A stretch of DNA of 50,991 bases from a candidate division TA06 bacterium B3_TA06. Lineage in GTDB: Bacteria; Hydrothermota; Tepidihabitantia; B3-TA06. Of the stretch, positions 34,704-42,667 are shown in pieces. The notes beneath the pieces are model-generated. The model was not told the DNA's origin and searched no databases. It saw only the letters and a program-made list of their open reading frames with translations. A program made the position numbers and the translations under genes. The DNA is taken from the NCBI GenBank assembly GCA_005223075.1, contig NJBO01000015.1:1-50991 (forward strand), read 5' to 3'. Every line of letters begins with the position of its first letter. The first letter of the stretch is position 1.

Positions 34704-35934
34704 GTCTCTCCTCAAGAAATCAAAGCGTCTAAGAGTAGATGTATTTGCTGATCGAGTAGAAATTTACGACGGTAAAGAGCGGTTAATTCTCACAGGACTT
34801 GACTTGGTTAACAAAGGCATTACACTTGGCTCAGCAATGACGTTATGCCAGCGTAAAAACGGACGCTGGTATGTGAGATTCACGCTAAACGGGAAAAGAC
34901 GGATGCTCTCCACAGGAGAGACCGACAGAACCAAGGCTCTTTTGAAAATCAGCGAGATTGTCAAGGAAGCCGAGCTTGAGGATACCCTGGGCCATAAGGT
35001 AAAGACCGACGTCACTCTTTCAGAGCTTACAAAGGAATATACTCCCTACGCTGAGGCTAATAAGGCACCCTCTACCCTCTACAGAGACAAAAGCAGGATG
35101 CGTAAGCTTCTTGAGACCTTTGGCAAAAAGAAACTCTCAGAGATAACGGGCCGCGATATAGAGCGGTATATGCAGAGCCGTAGAAAAGAGGGTAAACAAC
35201 CTGCAACGGTCAACCGAGAGTTCGCTCTGCTTAGACACATGTTACGCAAGGCGGTTGAATGGGATTATCTCTCCGTAAGTCCTGCCCGAACTGTGAAGCC
35301 GTTTAAGGAATCCCCTGGACGTGTGAGGTATCTTAGCGATAGCGAACGTGAGCGGCTTCTGGATGCGTGCTCTGGGATGCTGAAGGCGGTTGTCTTGACT
35401 GCCCTGCTTACAGGGATGCGCAAGGGTGAACTTCAAGGCCTTACCTGGGATGATGTTGACTTTGAACGCAGAGAGATAACCCTTAAGCGAACCAAGAATA
35501 ACGAGGTGCGGGTTATCCCGATAAGCAAGGACTTACTGCCCGTGTTACACCGCCTGCATAACGAGAGGCTTTACTCCCATTACGTATTCTCTAAGCCGGA
35601 CGGTAGACCCTATGGGAACTGGAGAAAAGCCTTTAAGACCGCCTGTAGGCAAACAGGCATTAAGGACTTCCGGTTCCACGATCTCAGACATACCTTTGCT
35701 TCTTACTTGGCTATGGCGGGGCATAGTGCGTTCACGATCCAGAGGTTGATGGGCCACAAGACTATCGCTATGGCTCAGAGGTATACGCACCTCTCACAGG
35801 CTCACATTCGGGCCGCTGTAGACCAAATTGGTGCAAAAGTGGTGCAATCCGAAGAAGGCCTTGACGGGCAATCTCGCAAAGCTAGTAATATCAACGCGCC
35901 TGTAGCTCAGAAGGACAGAGCATCGGATTTCTAA
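34696..35934 (+). CDS. Tyrosine recombinase/integrase overlapping tRNA-Arg
   Basis: 412 residues. SAM-like core-binding domain at about 105-195 (LSELTKEYTPYAEANKAPSTLYRDKSRMRKLLE), then the catalytic domain with Arg242 (LLTGMRKGEL), His328 and Arg331 (FHDLRHTF), His354 (LMGHKTIA) and Tyr363 (QRYTHLS). Complete. The last 13 residues (NAPVAQKDRASDF) are encoded by the tRNA-Arg gene and the TAA lies in its anticodon loop. Such overlap indicates the tRNA is the attachment site. Confidence 0.93.
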   Translation: MRRSLLKKSKRLRVDVFADRVEIYDGKERLILTGLDLVNKGITLGSAMTLCQRKNGRWYVRFTLNGKRRMLSTGETDRTKALLKISEIVKEAELEDTLGHKVKTDVTLSELTKEYTPYAEANKAPSTLYRDKSRMRKLLETFGKKKLSEITGRDIERYMQSRRKEGKQPATVNREFALLRHMLRKAVEWDYLSVSPARTVKPFKESPGRVRYLSDSERERLLDACSGMLKAVVLTALLTGMRKGELQGLTWDDVDFERREITLKRTKNNEVRVIPISKDLLPVLHRLHNERLYSHYVFSKPDGRPYGNWRKAFKTACRQTGIKDFRFHDLRHTFASYLAMAGHSAFTIQRLMGHKTIAMAQRYTHLSQAHIRAAVDQIGAKVVQSEEGLDGQSRKASNINAPVAQKDRASDF

Positions 35935-35969
35935 TCCGACGGTCGTGGGTTCGAGTCCCTCCAGGCGCG
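35896..35969 (+). tRNA. tRNA-Arg (anticodon TCT)
   Basis: 74 nt. Acceptor GCGCCTG/CAGGCGC, D arm GCTC/GAGC, anticodon arm TCGGA-TTTCTAA-TCCGA with TCT, T arm GTGGG-TTCGAGT-CCCTC (one mismatch), discriminator G. CCA is not encoded. Probable attachment site of the adjacent element. Confidence 0.95.
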
Positions 35970-36045
35970 CTTTAAGTCTGTGGCTCCAAAGGTCCCAGCG
36001 TTAACCCCTAAGATGGAAGCAACGGCTCACTTCTGCAGGCGATAA

Positions 36046-36545
36046 TCAGCGCAAACCCTCACCCCGGACCGGATACAATAACAATAGTCTTCGATATCCA
36101 AAGCGCCAGCAATCCCATCTTCTTCCTCATCCCATCCTTCCCGTTGCCAGCTTTAACTGACAACGCAACGTTCATAAACGGTTACTCTCAACCGGGTCCT
36201 TCTCCCATCACCGGTTACGGGATCTGGATTCAAGGCTCACCCTACAACGGTAGTCCTGATGGAACGATAATCGGAGGCGAGGACTCGACCTTAGCTAACG
36301 TGATCAGCGCTAATCCTCAAGACGGGGTCTATGTTGCAGGGCCTGGAAGCGACGGAAAACGCCGTGATCGAAGCCTTTATTGCTGGTGTGGACCGCACTG
36401 AGGTCGAGGCTCCGACTACGGTGAAGGTAGAACCTATATCGGCTTGGGAACGGCAGGTAGCGATGGGAGATTTGCCGTCGTCACAGAACGTACGGAAATC
36501 GGAAACTACGTTACCGCCAAGCTGGTGATCGTTCAGTATGGATAG
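36046..36545 (+). pseudogene. Decayed right-handed beta-helix protein gene
   Basis: Three frames are needed. The first reads AIISANPHPGPDTITIVFDIQ..TDNATFINGYSQPGP..GTIIGGED..LANVISANPQDGVYVAG, the start of a CSLREAI-like beta-helix repeat. A second frame gives TENAVIEAFIAGVDRTE. A third gives GEGRTYIGLGTAGSDGRF..GNYVTAKLVIVQYG and stops at 36545. No start. It is next to the integration site, so it may have been cut by the element. Confidence 0.7.
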
Positions 36546-36566
36546 ATTGGCAGACTAAAAAATATA

Positions 36567-36595
36567 AAAGGCGGTCAAAAGACCGCCTTTCTTTA
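36567..36595 (+). terminator. Rho-independent terminator
   Basis: AAAGGCGGTC, AAAA loop, GACCGCCTTT, then CTTT. Ten-pair stem with T-rich tail after the beta-helix pseudogene. Confidence 0.9.
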
Positions 36596-36644
36596 ATGCC
36601 CCTTTCGCCACTTGGCCGAAGGATCGCTCGCAATGACAAATAAA

Positions 36645-36667
36645 GCTCGGCTAAAGCCGGCCCCTAC
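36645..36667. repeat. Short palindromic unit with GCCCCTAC tail
   Basis: CGGCT-AA-AGCCG followed by GCCCCTAC; related by its tail to units at 6244 and 38568. Confidence 0.5.
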
Positions 36668-36700
36668 GATCTAAAAAGACCTTAAGTCACCGCTGAAGGG

Positions 36701-38338
36701 TTACTTCACAAGAAGCATCTTGGTAGTTTGTTTGAACCCGTCGGCTGTTGTCAACTCGCAGAGGTAGATACCGTTGCCGAGTTTTCTGCCCTGCTCGTCT
36801 CTTCCATCCCAGGTTACGCTGTGGGTTCCCGGTTCGAGGGTTCCGTGAATCAGGGTAATAACCTTTTGTCCGACGGTGTTGTAGACGGAAACGTCCACCA
36901 CGCTCTTGGTGGGGATACTGAAGGCTATATCTGTCTTCGAGCTGAAGGGATTGGGGTCGTTCTGAGCCAGGTAGAAATTGGGGATGATCATGCCCTGCTG
37001 GTTGGGGCCGGGGACGACAGAAAGACTGGATACGATGTTGATGAACCGGCAAGCGTTGTCCTGCTGGTCTACCACCACCACGTGAAGGAACCAGTTGCAT
37101 GTATCGGGAAGTGGGATGGGCATCGGCTGTGGATCAGGTCCGGGTCCGCCCCCGATCAAGCTGTCGGGGCCGACGTGAGGTGTGTCTTCCTTGGGACAGA
37201 TGATTAACATGTCGGTAAGATTACCGGTAGGTCCTGCTCCGCTGAAGCCGCTTAAGCGGCCGGTGATTGGATTCAGGTCTCCCCACTCTATCTCGCCGGT
37301 CCAGGGATCCATGAAATCTACCCTGATGGTGCCGTCGAAGTTGGGGGTGTTCACCACCGAGTTAAAGGTCATCATGTGCCAGGCGTCTTCTCCAGACCAT
37401 CTGATGGAGATCAATACGTCCTGACACCTTTCCAGCTCGTTCCGTGCCGTTTCCCAGTCGAAAGGCATGCATCTTACCGTGTAATTGTCGCCGTGCTCGC
37501 GAATCCATTTTCTCAAAGCGGCCACGATGTCATCGAGCAATGTCCCCACCTGTGCGTGGTTCGTTCCTGCTTCGTCTCCCAGGGTATCTACGAGTGCGGA
37601 ATCGCTCAATCCACCGGTGATCTCGCTGTCGCCTTGACTCTCAAAGTACTTCAGGCAGGCGGCCGCCGCCGTTGGCACGCAATGGTAGTCGGAATGAGGT
37701 CGCTGGTTGATTCCCGGGATTCCCTTCTCGAATGAATCCGCCTTCGGTTCAATGTAGACGGCAACCGAGTCGATATTTTGGTAAGGGTCAGCGATCAAGA
37801 TAAACAGTGTGTCCCCCTCGACCGCTTGCCAGTCCGTGAGGAACACGGCGATGTCGTCTGGAGGGGTGGGATCGTAGATACGCTCGTTGATTACGGTGAG
37901 AATCGGTTCCTGGAAATGGTAGGCCACGGCGAGAAACTGAATGGGGGTATACACCTGGGGAATGATGCTATGGTGAAAGTAAGCCGACCATCCGTCCTCG
38001 CCCAGTGGAGCAACGCTGGTGTCGGGCAGAGGATATGGAGTAATCGTAGTGTAGGCGGGCTCGTATCCATCCTGATCGCTGCCAAACAACGTCCAGGTCT
38101 GACCCTGGTCAATGGAGTAGTGAAAATCCACCCGCCTGATCTCTTTGTCGGGATCAAGAACGCACAGCTGGACCTGGCTTACTTCGTCGGCTCCTCCGAT
38201 CCAGTTATGCCAGGGTTCGGCATACGCCCAGTCACCGACCGCGAGAACCGGCTCTCCGAACTGAGCCCACACCGGCGAGGCAACAGCGAAAAGCACCGCC
38301 AGCAAGGCAAACATGGAGATGGTACGTTTTTGAGGCAT
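36701..38338 (-). CDS. Secreted peptidase C39-like protein with FlgD/sorting-type tail
   Basis: 545 residues with a signal peptide (1-26, ending PVWAQ). A beta domain (27-200) is followed by a C39_2-like cysteine peptidase: INQRPHSDYHCVPTAAAACLKYF with the catalytic Cys, DAWHMMTFNSVV with a His, and DFMDPWTGE with an Asp. The tail (FYLAQNDPNPFSSKTDIAFSIPTKSVVDVSVYNTVGQKV..GNGIYLCEL..KMLLVK) is an FlgD-like/type A sorting domain. Probably cell-surface or secreted protease or peptide-binding protein. Confidence 0.78.
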   Translation of the reverse strand: MPQKRTISMFALLAVLFAVASPVWAQFGEPVLAVGDWAYAEPWHNWIGGADEVSQVQLCVLDPDKEIRRVDFHYSIDQGQTWTLFGSDQDGYEPAYTTITPYPLPDTSVAPLGEDGWSAYFHHSIIPQVYTPIQFLAVAYHFQEPILTVINERIYDPTPPDDIAVFLTDWQAVEGDTLFILIADPYQNIDSVAVYIEPKADSFEKGIPGINQRPHSDYHCVPTAAAACLKYFESQGDSEITGGLSDSALVDTLGDEAGTNHAQVGTLLDDIVAALRKWIREHGDNYTVRCMPFDWETARNELERCQDVLISIRWSGEDAWHMMTFNSVVNTPNFDGTIRVDFMDPWTGEIEWGDLNPITGRLSGFSGAGPTGNLTDMLIICPKEDTPHVGPDSLIGGGPGPDPQPMPIPLPDTCNWFLHVVVVDQQDNACRFINIVSSLSVVPGPNQQGMIIPNFYLAQNDPNPFSSKTDIAFSIPTKSVVDVSVYNTVGQKVITLIHGTLEPGTHSVTWDGRDEQGRKLGNGIYLCELTTADGFKQTTKMLLVK

Positions 38339-38567
38339 CTTTTCTTCCTTGTTTGGGTTTATGAAACGGGCAGGCTTCGCTTATCCAGGCAAGCGAGACC
38401 TTACCATTGAATGCCTTAAATTAAACTTATGTCCAATAATCCTGTAACTATATTAGGTTGCAATTATACCTGGAACAAAGACTTTGTCAAGTGGTTTAAG
38501 GAAGGAAGAAGGGTGGTGGAAACGAGGGGGTAAGGTCAAGGGACAAGCGAGGGTTACAGGTTAAAGA

Positions 38568-38591
38568 GCCGACCGCAAGGTCGGCCCCTAC
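38568..38591. repeat. Short palindromic unit with GCCCCTAC tail
   Basis: GCCGACC-GCAA-GGTCGGC then CCCTACC, in the roughly 290-bp gap between the C39-like gene and the cupin gene, where nothing else is recognised. Confidence 0.55.
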
Positions 38592-38632
38592 CATTTCTTT
38601 TTGTGATCTTTCGTCCTCCGACGAAAGGAGCC

Positions 38633-38965
38633 CTAAGATTTTACCATCACCAGAAGCATCTTGAAGCGCGTAAGCGCCCTCAGTGCGTGGGGTTGTGAGG
38701 CGGGCATGAGGATCATCTCGCCGGCGGATAGGGTGTAGGGTTTGCCTGAGATGGTGATCTCGGCCTGTCCGTCCAGTATATACACCATGGCGTCGGAAGG
38801 TGCGGTATGTTCACTCAGGCCTTGGTCTTTGTCGAACGCAAACAGGGTGACCGTGCCCTGCTTCTTGTCAATGATGGTGTGGCTCACCACCGCTCCATCC
38901 TGGTAGGAAAGCATCCCGGCGAGATCGAATACCTGGGGCCTCAAGTCTTTGTTCTGGGATTCCAT
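38633..38965 (-). CDS. Small cupin-domain protein
   Basis: 110 residues, a single beta-barrel cupin: GTVTLFAFDKDQGLSEHTAPSDAMVYILDGQAEITISGKPYTLSAGEMILMPASQPHALRAL. Metal ligands would be the His of SEHTAP and the His of QPHAL; the usual second His and Glu are not both present. Ribosome site GGAGAG. Last gene of the redox operon, 21 bp after the flavodiiron gene. Substrate unknown. Confidence 0.85.
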   Translation of the reverse strand: MESQNKDLRPQVFDLAGMLSYQDGAVVSHTIIDKKQGTVTLFAFDKDQGLSEHTAPSDAMVYILDGQAEITISGKPYTLSAGEMILMPASQPHALRALTRFKMLLVMVKS

Positions 38966-38986
38966 ATCTCTCCTCAGTTAAATATC

Positions 38987-40165
38987 TTACATCAAGCCTG
39001 CTTCCTTGTGCTTGGCAGCAATGGCATCAGCCATCTTATCCAGAGCGGCAAAATCCTCCTTAAGTGGAACACCCTTGGTAAGCACCGGTTCGATTACTTC
39101 CACCTCAAGGTTGGGAATCATCCCGCCAAGGGTTTCAACCGCCTTGCTTCCCCAGCCGTAGGAACCGAGGATGGAAAGGAACTTTACCTTGGGGCGCAGC
39201 AGGTTGGCCAGGTAGGTACCATACACCGCCAGGGGATGAGGACCGCCGATTACGGTGGGGGTGCCTACGATTATGGTTGCCGCATCCACCAGCGACATGG
39301 CAAGCTTTCCGATATCGGAAACCGCCAGATCGTATTGCTGAACTTCAAGACCGCGCTCGGCCAAGGCGGACACCAGGTAATCAACCATCTTCCGGGTACT
39401 ATCATGCATGGATACGTAGGGAATAACCACCAAATTCTTGGGCTCACTGAGTACCCAGTCGGAGTAGGCGTTTAAGATGAACTCCGGCTTGTCGTATATA
39501 GGCCCGTGAGAAGGGGCAATCATGGCGATGTCGTAGGGTTCGAGCTTTTCCAGGTTGCCCTTGATTATCTTGCGGAAGGGCATCATGATTTCGGCGAAGT
39601 AGCGCTTGGCCGCCTCGTACACCCGGCCCTCGTCGGTTACGTACAGATCGGTAGTGGCGATGTGGGAACCGAAGAAGTCGCAGGAGAAAAGGATCTTTTC
39701 CTCTTCCAGGTAGGTGACCATGGTCTCGGGCCAGTGCACCCAGGGGGTGTGGATGAACTTCAGCGTCTTGCCGCCGATGTTCATGGTTTCGCCGTCTGCT
39801 ACCGTCATGAACCGGTCTTCAGGGATAAGCAGCAGATCCCTAAGCATTCCCTTGGCCTTCTCGGTGCAGATAACCTTGGCACCGGGATACTTTTCCAGGA
39901 CTGCCGGTATAGCGCCGGAGTGATCCTGCTCGGCGTGATGAGAGATAACGTAGTCAATCTTTGGCACTTTCACCAGCTGGGCCATGAGTATATGGGTCAT
40001 GGGAGGATCGACCGAATCAACCAGGACGGTTTTATCCGCGCCCTCAATTAAGTATGCATTGTAGCTGGTTCCGTCAGGCAAGGGAATAAGGGAATCGAAC
40101 AACCTCCTATCCCAATCTACAGCACCCATCCACTGGATGCCTTCTTTTATTTTCCTCGGTATCAT
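38987..40165 (-). CDS. FprA-type flavodiiron protein (O2/NO reductase)
   Basis: 392 residues from the ATG at 40165 (GAGGAGGAAG). A metallo-beta-lactamase-like domain carries the diiron ligands HAEQDHSG, then WPETMVTYLEEEKILFSCDFFGSH and SHGPIYDKP; a C-terminal flavodoxin domain (VVIPYVSMHDSTRKMVDYLVSALAERG) binds FMN. Reduces O2 to water or NO to N2O in anaerobes. No C-terminal rubredoxin; electrons would come from a separate donor, perhaps via the neighbouring flavoprotein. Confidence 0.93.
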   Translation of the reverse strand: MIPRKIKEGIQWMGAVDWDRRLFDSLIPLPDGTSYNAYLIEGADKTVLVDSVDPPMTHILMAQLVKVPKIDYVISHHAEQDHSGAIPAVLEKYPGAKVICTEKAKGMLRDLLLIPEDRFMTVADGETMNIGGKTLKFIHTPWVHWPETMVTYLEEEKILFSCDFFGSHIATTDLYVTDEGRVYEAAKRYFAEIMMPFRKIIKGNLEKLEPYDIAMIAPSHGPIYDKPEFILNAYSDWVLSEPKNLVVIPYVSMHDSTRKMVDYLVSALAERGLEVQQYDLAVSDIGKLAMSLVDAATIIVGTPTVIGGPHPLAVYGTYLANLLRPKVKFLSILGSYGWGSKAVETLGGMIPNLEVEVIEPVLTKGVPLKEDFAALDKMADAIAAKHKEAGLM

Positions 40166-40208
40166 GACTTCCTCCTCAATTTTTAGGCTTCTACCTAAAA
40201 CCAGAGTG

Positions 40209-40313
40209 TTAGAGAGCCTCGAACACCCGCTTGAGTTTTTCCTCGACAGTTTCAGCGACATTGCGGAGCCGAGAGTTATCTATCATACCCATGGCCACAG
40301 TACTCGTGTTCAT
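40209..40313 (-). pseudogene. C-terminal remnant of a DUF302 gene
   Basis: ATG immediately after the TGA of the upstream gene; 34 residues MNTSTVAMGMIDNSRLRNVAETVEEKLKRVFEAL. This equals the last part of DUF302 proteins (TVAMGMIDNPELREIAE in the copy at 41412). It could be translated by coupling, but without its N-terminal domain it is best called a remnant. Confidence 0.65.
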
Positions 40314-41393
40314 TCATGATGCTTTCACCTCTCGCTTTCTGCTCAGGTTCAGGAGATACTGCCTTGCCGCCAGTGCAGCTTTTGCGCCCTCCCCTGAGGC
40401 GATAATTATCCTCTTCCCGTAGGCGTTGGTGATGTCGCCTGCAGCGAATATCCCAGGATAGGAGGTGGAGCAGTCAGGGTTTATTACTATCTCGCCTCTC
40501 TCGTTAAGCTCGACCAGATTGGAAACCAGGGAGGAGTTGGCCTCTAACCCTATGGCTATGAACACACCCTTGATTGGGATTCTGACCTCCTCCTCTTCAG
40601 CCTTCTTTCTGATTACTACACCGGACAGAGAACCATTGCCCAGGAACTCAATCACCTTATGATACTCGTGTTTATGCACGTTCGGGAAGTTGTTGATTCG
40701 CTCGATTATCTTTGCATCGGCTGTAAGCTGGATGTCGGAGACGATGTGTATGTTCCTGGCAACGGTGTGCAGATTCTCAACCATCTGCAGCGCCGAATTA
40801 CCACCTCCAATCACGGCAACATCCTCTCCCTCTACAAAGGAGAAGTCCTGGACGTTGCCGTAGAGCACCCCCTTGCGCTGGAACTCCTCCTCTCCGGGCA
40901 CGTTGAGCTTACGTCTCCGCATCCCGGTCGTAATAATCAGCGTCTTGCCCACGTAGTGGTCGAGTTCCGAAGTCGTAACCCGGAAGCCTCCTTCAACCGG
41001 TTCAATCTTTTCTACCTCGCTCATCAGGTGGTCTATGTAGTTGGAGTGAATCAACTGGTCTTTGAACTTGGCGATAAGCTCCGGGCCGGTTATAAAGTCG
41101 TAGCCCATGTAGTTCTCTATCTTGGTGCTGTCAATGGCCTGCCCACCCAGGTCTTTGGCGATGAGGAAGGAATGAACCTTCATGGTTGCCGCATACACCG
41201 CAGCGGTCAGCCCTGCAGGGCCGCCGCCGATGATTATGAGGTCATAGGTAGGACAGACAGGGGCACACTCCTTTACCTGCAGGAACTTTTCCCTGCAGCC
41301 TTCCGAACAGAAGTAGTAGGTTTTCCCCTTATGCTTGAGGGTTACTGCCTCGTCCTCTTCGACCTCCATCAGGCATATGGGGTCGCGTTTCAT
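40314..41393 (-). CDS. YHS-domain/thioredoxin-reductase-like flavoprotein lacking the CxxC motif
   Basis: 359 residues. Residues 1-40 form a YHS/TRASH metal-binding finger (DPICLMEVEEDEAVTLKHKGKTYYFCSEGC) with Cys7, Cys29 and Cys33, and further Cys at 43 and 47. The rest is a two-dinucleotide-domain flavoprotein like TrxB: IIIGGGPAG (53-61), VIGGGNSA (194-201), GIFAAGDI. At the place where TrxB has CATCD this protein reads YGNVQDF (178-184), so classical disulfide chemistry is excluded. It may pass electrons to the flavodiiron protein or a metal site. Confidence 0.88.
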   Translation of the reverse strand: MKRDPICLMEVEEDEAVTLKHKGKTYYFCSEGCREKFLQVKECAPVCPTYDLIIIGGGPAGLTAAVYAATMKVHSFLIAKDLGGQAIDSTKIENYMGYDFITGPELIAKFKDQLIHSNYIDHLMSEVEKIEPVEGGFRVTTSELDHYVGKTLIITTGMRRRKLNVPGEEEFQRKGVLYGNVQDFSFVEGEDVAVIGGGNSALQMVENLHTVARNIHIVSDIQLTADAKIIERINNFPNVHKHEYHKVIEFLGNGSLSGVVIRKKAEEEEVRIPIKGVFIAIGLEANSSLVSNLVELNERGEIVINPDCSTSYPGIFAAGDITNAYGKRIIIASGEGAKAALAARQYLLNLSRKREVKAS

Positions 41394-41411
41394 GATGCAC
41401 CACCTTTGGCC

Positions 41412-41732
41412 TCAGGCGAGATTGTGGAATACCGTGCTCAGCTTGGCTTCCACGTCTTCGGCTATCTCACGCAGCTCGGGATTGTCTATCATACCCATGG
41501 CCACAGTAGGTTTGATCACCTAGACCACGCTCTTGCCTTCCCTCTCGTAAACGATAACGTTGCAGGGAAGCATGAGACCGATGTCTTCCTCGTCCAGCTT
41601 CTTTTTAAGCGTTGCCTTCACGTCTATCTCGGTAAGAACCCCGAATCCTTCTTTTTCGAGTTCGGCTGTGACCTTCGCTAACGCGTCATCGAAGCCAAGG
41701 TCCAGCTCCTTCTTGAATCCGTAGCTAATCAT
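41412..41732 (-). pseudogene. DUF302 gene with internal deletion and in-frame amber stop
   Basis: From the ATG at 41732 (AGGAGG nearby): MISYGFKKELDLGFDDALAKVTAELEKEGFGVLTEIDVKATLKKKLD, then EEDIGLMLPCNVIVYEREGKSVV and TAG at 41520-41522. The same frame continues VIKPTVAMGMIDNPELREIAEDVEAKLSTVFHNLA to TGA at 41412. Family members read through here and also carry about 20-25 residues between KKKLD and DIGLMLPCN (the ILGACNPP region) that are missing. A GTG directly after TAG could restart translation. DUF302 proteins are small alpha/beta proteins of unknown activity. Confidence 0.75.
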
Positions 41733-41748
41733 CTCAAGCCTCCTCAAC

Positions 41749-41967
41749 TCATGCGAGGTCGCGCTTGCGTTCCTCGAACTCTTCCTTCGAGATCTCTCCT
41801 CTTGCATAGCGTTTCTTCAGGATATCGAGTGCCGACTCCTGTCTGCCTCTTCCCGAAACCGTCTTGACCAGCCATACCACCAGCAAAACGATGCCCACGA
41901 GTAACGCTACCCAGAAGATTATGCCGAGAATCCACCAGCCTTCCATTCCATGCATTCCAAACCACAT
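41749..41967 (-). CDS. SHOCT-domain small membrane protein
   Basis: 72 residues: MWFGMHGMEGWWILGIIFWVALLVGIVLLVVWLVKTV is one membrane helix; SALDILKKRYARGEISKEEFEERKRDL is a textbook SHOCT motif. Such proteins are common in envelope and metal/redox operons; the role is unknown. First gene of the redox operon. Confidence 0.9.
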   Translation of the reverse strand: MWFGMHGMEGWWILGIIFWVALLVGIVLLVVWLVKTVSGRGRQESALDILKKRYARGEISKEEFEERKRDLA

Positions 41968-42099
41968 ACTGGCCTCCTTTAGGTGTTAATTATAGGGAAA
42001 AAATCCGACATGTCAAGTAGGAATTTGCAATCGCTTTGGTGCCACGTTTCGGGCGAAATTTGCCACGAACTCGTCAGGTTTGAGTGCCACTCGTCACAA

Positions 42100-42165
42100 T
42101 TAAGTGGGACAAAAGCTGGTCAAAAGGTGGTCAGAAGTTGGTCAAAAGCTACCCAAAAGTTGGAC
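42100..42165. repeat. Six phased 11-bp tandem repeats upstream of the redox operon
   Basis: Units: TTAAGTGGGAC, AAAAGCTGGTC, AAAAGGTGGTC, AGAAGTTGGTC, AAAAGCTACCC, AAAAGTTGGAC. Consensus AAAAGnTGGnC, one per helix turn. About 135 bp before the SHOCT start, so likely regulator sites. Confidence 0.7.
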
Positions 42166-42193
42166 AATTTGGGGTATTTTGGGGGGAATCGGA

Positions 42194-42664
42194 TCATTCC
42201 TTCTCTAGCGCTCCTAATCTTTTTAGCCGAGCGCGGATAGCACCCGGTTTCCTTTGAAAGATCTTTGCCAGTTCACTTGTGGTCTTTCCTTGGGCGTAAC
42301 CTTCTTTCAAACGTAGATCCTCTTGCTCAGCCCACTTTTCATAGGCCCTTGGATACTTATGACGTATCTGCTCGATGCTGTGGGTTTTGGCATTCTCTTT
42401 CTTCAGAATGAATTTAAGTGTTTTTTCTAAACCCTCTCGGAAAGCCTCAAGGTGTTCCTCAAAAACCATAACACGAGTATGTTCGTGTGAACCTTGAGAA
42501 GTGCGTTTAGATTCGCTGATGACCAGATACCTTGTCCCCTTGGCGGTTTCTTTTACGTCGAAGAAGTATGTCCGGCTCCCTGCAAAGACCCTCTCGGAGA
42601 ACAACTCCTGTCTTTTGCCAGGCATTGAATTGTCTCTCATTTGCTTAAAACCTCTCTTTGCCAT
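42194..42664 (-). CDS. PUR-alpha-like (DUF3276) nucleic-acid-binding protein with C-terminal helical extension
   Basis: 156 residues. ELFSERVFAGSRTYFFDVKETAKGTRYLVISESKR and MVFEEHLEAFREGLEKTLKFIL match the PUR-alpha-like single-repeat family (DUF3276), which binds ssDNA or RNA as a dimer. The C-terminal 50 residues (DLRLKEGYAQGKTTSELAKIFQRKPGAIRARLKRLG) form a helix-turn-helix-like unit. The normal family lacks this tail. It starts 4 bp before the end of the following gene. Confidence 0.75.
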   Translation of the reverse strand: MAKRGFKQMRDNSMPGKRQELFSERVFAGSRTYFFDVKETAKGTRYLVISESKRTSQGSHEHTRVMVFEEHLEAFREGLEKTLKFILKKENAKTHSIEQIRHKYPRAYEKWAEQEDLRLKEGYAQGKTTSELAKIFQRKPGAIRARLKRLGALEKE

Positions 42665-42667
42665 TGC

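Noticed and set aside
38590-38632. Terminator after the cupin gene
   Set aside because: TTTCGTC/GACGAAA forms a hairpin but is followed by A-rich, not T-rich, sequence on the minus strand.
41412-41519. Independent conserved small peptide after DUF302
   Set aside because: It reads as the continuation of the DUF302 frame past an amber codon, so it is not a new family.
40659-41681. A 340-codon plus-strand frame
   Set aside because: Antisense to the YHS/TrxB-like and DUF302 genes, with no family features.
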